From JANNMJ01 sp031425525 (lineage in GTDB: Bacteria > Bacteroidota > Bacteroidia > Cytophagales > Hymenobacteraceae), in assembly GCA_031425525.1 (NCBI GenBank), contig JANPJM010000030.1, forward strand, positions 8,331 through 72,330: 64,000 nt of DNA. Direction: 5' to 3'. The notes beneath the pieces were generated by a model. It saw only the letters and a list, made by a program, of their open reading frames with translations, searched no databases and was not told the DNA's origin. Positions 61,855 through 64,000 of this stretch are shown here, piece by piece (the stretch's first letter is position 1; each line of letters begins with the position of its first letter). Position numbers and translations under genes: made by a program.

Positions 61855-63096
61855 CTACAACACCAGCGTGATACCCAGCGCGCGGGCGGCGGCCACAAGC
61901 TGGTCGGCCTGAGCGCGGCACGCGAGGACGGCGGCGCGCACCCGTTGGCGGCCGGGCGCGGCATCAGCGCCGATGATTTCCTGATCGAAGGGCGCCTGAA
62001 TGGCCAGCGTTTTGGTGCGGGCGTCGTCGGTGGCGACTTGCAGCGCATCGGCGCGGGTGGCATCGGCCGCGCGCACGGCCTCGATGATAGACGTGCCCAC
62101 CGTAACGGCGGTACCCGCGTAACGGCCATTCAGCACATTCCAAATGCCCTGTTCATTGCCTTTCAAGTCCTGGTCGGTGTAATCGGAGAAGCACGAGTGC
62201 TCATCTTCCTGGTCTTGGTTGTCGAGAGCGACCTGCATCCGCTCGCCCGCCAGTTCGCCTTTGCTCAGTCGGCCGAGGCCGGTGAGAATGTGCGTCAGGG
62301 CCGAATCGGTGGGCATTGTGATGGTGAACGCCGTGCGGTAGGCGGCCCCCGGCGCCCACGCCGCGCGCACCTGCGTGAGGTGGTCGAGGATGAGGGCAGT
62401 GCAGGCGGTCAGGTATTGGCCGCGCCGGGCGGCGTTGGGGGCGGTGGTGTAGTCGGTGAAGGCGCGCGCGCCGGGGCCGGTGGCGCTCACATCCTGGCCC
62501 CAGAGCAGAAACTCGACGGCGTGGTAACCGCACGAGATATTGGTCTCGCCGCCCTGTTCGTTGAGCGCCTCTACGGTGGTTTTGGTGATGCTGGGCAGCG
62601 CCGCCGGGTCGTTGATGAGGCCGCTGGTCGGGTCGCCGATGGTGTAATCGATGTATTTCTCATCGAGCGGCCAGGCGTTGAGCAGCCCTTCCACACCGGT
62701 GGTGGCATCGTCGATGGGACCGCCGTAGAACCGGAATGCATCGGTCTGGTTGTACGGCACACGGGCGGCTTTCCAGGCGGCGCGCACATCGAGCAGCCCG
62801 GCTTCGGTCGGGCTCGCCACAAATGCTAACGCTTGGTTGTGTAGGGTTTGGGCGGCGGTCAGGGCGTCGGAGTAGGTAGCGTAGGCAATCGTGGCGTACG
62901 TGGCAACGGTTGCCTTTTTGGCATTGGCTACGGTCGTGTCAGGCTTGGGCGGTTCGGGATCGGCGACGGTGGTTGTAGGCTTCGGCGTTTCGTTGTCATC
63001 GTCTTTACAGGCAGCCAGTCCGAGCAAAGAAAAACCAAGAAACAAGGCGCCGGTCAGGCGGCGCAACGGGCGATTGGTGAGCGAGAAGCGAGTCAT
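61855..63096 (-). CDS. imelysin family (peptidase M75-like) lipoprotein 2
   Basis: A 413-residue exported lipoprotein. The lipobox 'LLGLAACKDDD' puts Lys-Asp-Asp-Asp after the Cys, which resembles the Lys plus acidic surface-export signal described in Capnocytophaga. The imelysin signature GxHxxE is intact as 'CGYHAVEFLLWGQD', and 'TDQDLKGNEQGIWNVLNGRY' is another family motif. Imelysins bind or deliver metals, probably iron. It is the first gene of the minus-strand iron locus and has a strong promoter just upstream. Confidence 0.93.
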   Translation of the reverse strand: MTRFSLTNRPLRRLTGALFLGFSLLGLAACKDDDNETPKPTTTVADPEPPKPDTTVANAKKATVATYATIAYATYSDALTAAQTLHNQALAFVASPTEAGLLDVRAAWKAARVPYNQTDAFRFYGGPIDDATTGVEGLLNAWPLDEKYIDYTIGDPTSGLINDPAALPSITKTTVEALNEQGGETNISCGYHAVEFLLWGQDVSATGPGARAFTDYTTAPNAARRGQYLTACTALILDHLTQVRAAWAPGAAYRTAFTITMPTDSALTHILTGLGRLSKGELAGERMQVALDNQDQEDEHSCFSDYTDQDLKGNEQGIWNVLNGRYAGTAVTVGTSIIEAVRAADATRADALQVATDDARTKTLAIQAPFDQEIIGADAAPGRQRVRAAVLACRAQADQLVAAARALGITLVL

Positions 63097-63125
63097 TCAG
63101 CGGTGGTGAACTTACGTAACGGGCA

Positions 63126-63155
63126 CAAAGGTACGCCTTGTTTAGAATTAGTCAA
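63126..63155 (-). promoter_or_regulatory. promoter of the iron-locus operon (TTG-N19-TACCTTTG)
   Basis: On the minus strand TTG (complement of 63153-63155) is followed after exactly 19 bases by TACCTTTG (complement of 63126-63133), the full Bacteroidota consensus. It lies 30 bases before the imelysin 2 ATG at 63096. The surrounding 40 bases are AT-rich, unlike the flanking coding DNA. Confidence 0.75.
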
Positions 63156-63281
63156 AATAAGTTGTTCGCAAAAACGTCCGCCGCTACCCACGACCTTTGC
63201 GGCACTGTCGGCAAAAGTTCGGAACAGGAGCGGCGGAATACGCGCAACTCGTCACTGCTCACTCGAAACTGAAAACTCCCC

Positions 63282-64000
63282 ATGCACCTCGTAGAATGCC
63301 CGCGCGACGCGATGCAGGGCCTAACGCACTTCATCCCGACGGCCCAAAAAACCGCCTACCTGCAATCCCTGCTTGCCGTAGGGTTCGATACGCTCGATTT
63401 CGGCTCGTTCGTGTCGCCCAAAGCCATTCCCCAACTGCGTGACACGGCCGATGTGCTGGCCGGGCTGGACCTGTCCCAAACGGAAACCAAACTGTTGGCT
63501 ATCGTGGCCAACGTGCGCGGGGCCGAGGAAGCCATTGCACACGCGCCCATCCGGTACATTGGATTTCCGCTGTCGGTGTCCGAAACCTTTCAGCAGCGCA
63601 ATACCAACAAGTCGATTGCGCAGGCATTCGGCGAGGTGGAAACTATGCAAAATCGGTGCGTTGGGGCGGGGCGGGAACTGGTGGTTTATCTGTCGATGGC
63701 GTTTGGCAATCCCTACGGCGATCCCTACGGCCCCGAATTGATCGCTGAGTTCAGTAACCGGTTGGTGCAGATGGGTATTGGCATCATTGCCCCGTCGGAC
63801 ACGGTTGGCACATCGACGCCGGAGGCTATCGAAAGTCTGTTCCGGCTCCTGATTGGGCAGTTTCCGCAGGTCGAATTTGGGGCGCATCTGCATACCCGGC
63901 CCGGCGAAACGGCCCCCAAAGTCCGGGCAGCTGTCCGGGCGGGCGTCCGGCGAATTGACGGGGCACTGCGCGGTTTCGGCGGGTGCCCGATGGCCGCCGG
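63282..64000 (+). CDS. HMG-CoA lyase-like protein, N-terminal part
   Basis: The first ~239 residues of a hydroxymethylglutaryl-CoA lyase-like enzyme (HMG-CoA to acetyl-CoA plus acetoacetate, leucine breakdown). The frame starts at ATG 63282 and runs off the right edge. Family features are 'VECPRDAMQGLTHFIPTAQK', 'GFDTLDFGSFVSPKAIPQL', the metal-ligand region 'FGAHLHTRPGETAP' and 'IDGALRGFGGCPMA' with the reactive cysteine loop. The usual H-x-H-D-T is H-L-H-T-R here, a variant I associate with Bacteroidota homologs. A GACCTTTG box at 63192-63199 precedes it, without a good TTG. Confidence 0.85.
   Translation, partial: MHLVECPRDAMQGLTHFIPTAQKTAYLQSLLAVGFDTLDFGSFVSPKAIPQLRDTADVLAGLDLSQTETKLLAIVANVRGAEEAIAHAPIRYIGFPLSVSETFQQRNTNKSIAQAFGEVETMQNRCVGAGRELVVYLSMAFGNPYGDPYGPELIAEFSNRLVQMGIGIIAPSDTVGTSTPEAIESLFRLLIGQFPQVEFGAHLHTRPGETAPKVRAAVRAGVRRIDGALRGFGGCPMAA

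Overview
The window looks like chromosomal DNA of a GC-rich member of the Bacteroidota, most likely Cytophagales (Hymenobacter-like). This is inferred from three things. There are type IX secretion (T9SS) C-terminal sorting domains with 'YPNP/FPNP' motifs. There are promoter elements of the Bacteroidota form TTG-N19-TAnnTTTG, best seen at 63126-63155. The gene families are typical: a 939-residue CarB without an allosteric domain, imelysins, an HTTM protein, a FecA-like receptor, and DUF2167, DUF2721 and DUF2256 proteins. I saw no rRNA, tRNA or CRISPR array.

Layout. 1-7717: the 3' end of an acyl-CoA carboxylase beta subunit, a SirB1/transglutaminase-like protein, a small accessory patch (overlapping DUF4160/DUF2442 pair, lone minimal nucleotidyltransferase, AT-richer orphan ORF), carB, a small membrane protein, a GNAT acetyltransferase and an MGMT-like protein. 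7756-12876: a 1706-residue secreted protein with five lamin-tail domains, divergent from asd (13054-14052). 14276-15117: a complete IS1-family element with an 8-bp target duplication, transposase made by -1 frameshifting. 15500-37422: two giant T9SS exported proteins (3598 and 3277 aa) built of beta-helix, DUF11, cadherin-like, propeller-like and binding modules. They end in an almost identical C-terminal cassette plus terminator. An orphan sorting-domain fragment and a palindrome-rich intergenic element lie between them. 37652-55239: mostly housekeeping or small genes (nested DUF2256 mini-gene, methyltransferase, thioesterase, DinB, VOC, pdhB, prohibitin-like), a T9SS subtilisin-like protease, a sugar-nucleotide epimerase followed by a glycosyltransferase, DUF2721 and DUF2167 proteins, type II NADH dehydrogenase and an OmpH/Skp-like protein. 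55335-63096: a minus-strand iron-acquisition locus (imelysin, di-heme oxidoreductase, imelysin, HTTM, FecA-like receptor) behind a good promoter. 63282-64000: the 5' part of an HMG-CoA lyase-like gene.

How the genes work together. The LTD protein, the two giants and the protease are all cell-surface or secreted, so the first two thirds of the window are dominated by envelope and adhesion functions. The last 8 kb form a coherent surface iron-uptake unit with an HTTM membrane enzyme whose role there is not established. Intergenic spaces hold many palindromic repeats. One family occurs twice (43367-43475 and 59045-59124), and a separate 300-bp mosaic of hairpins lies between the giant genes.
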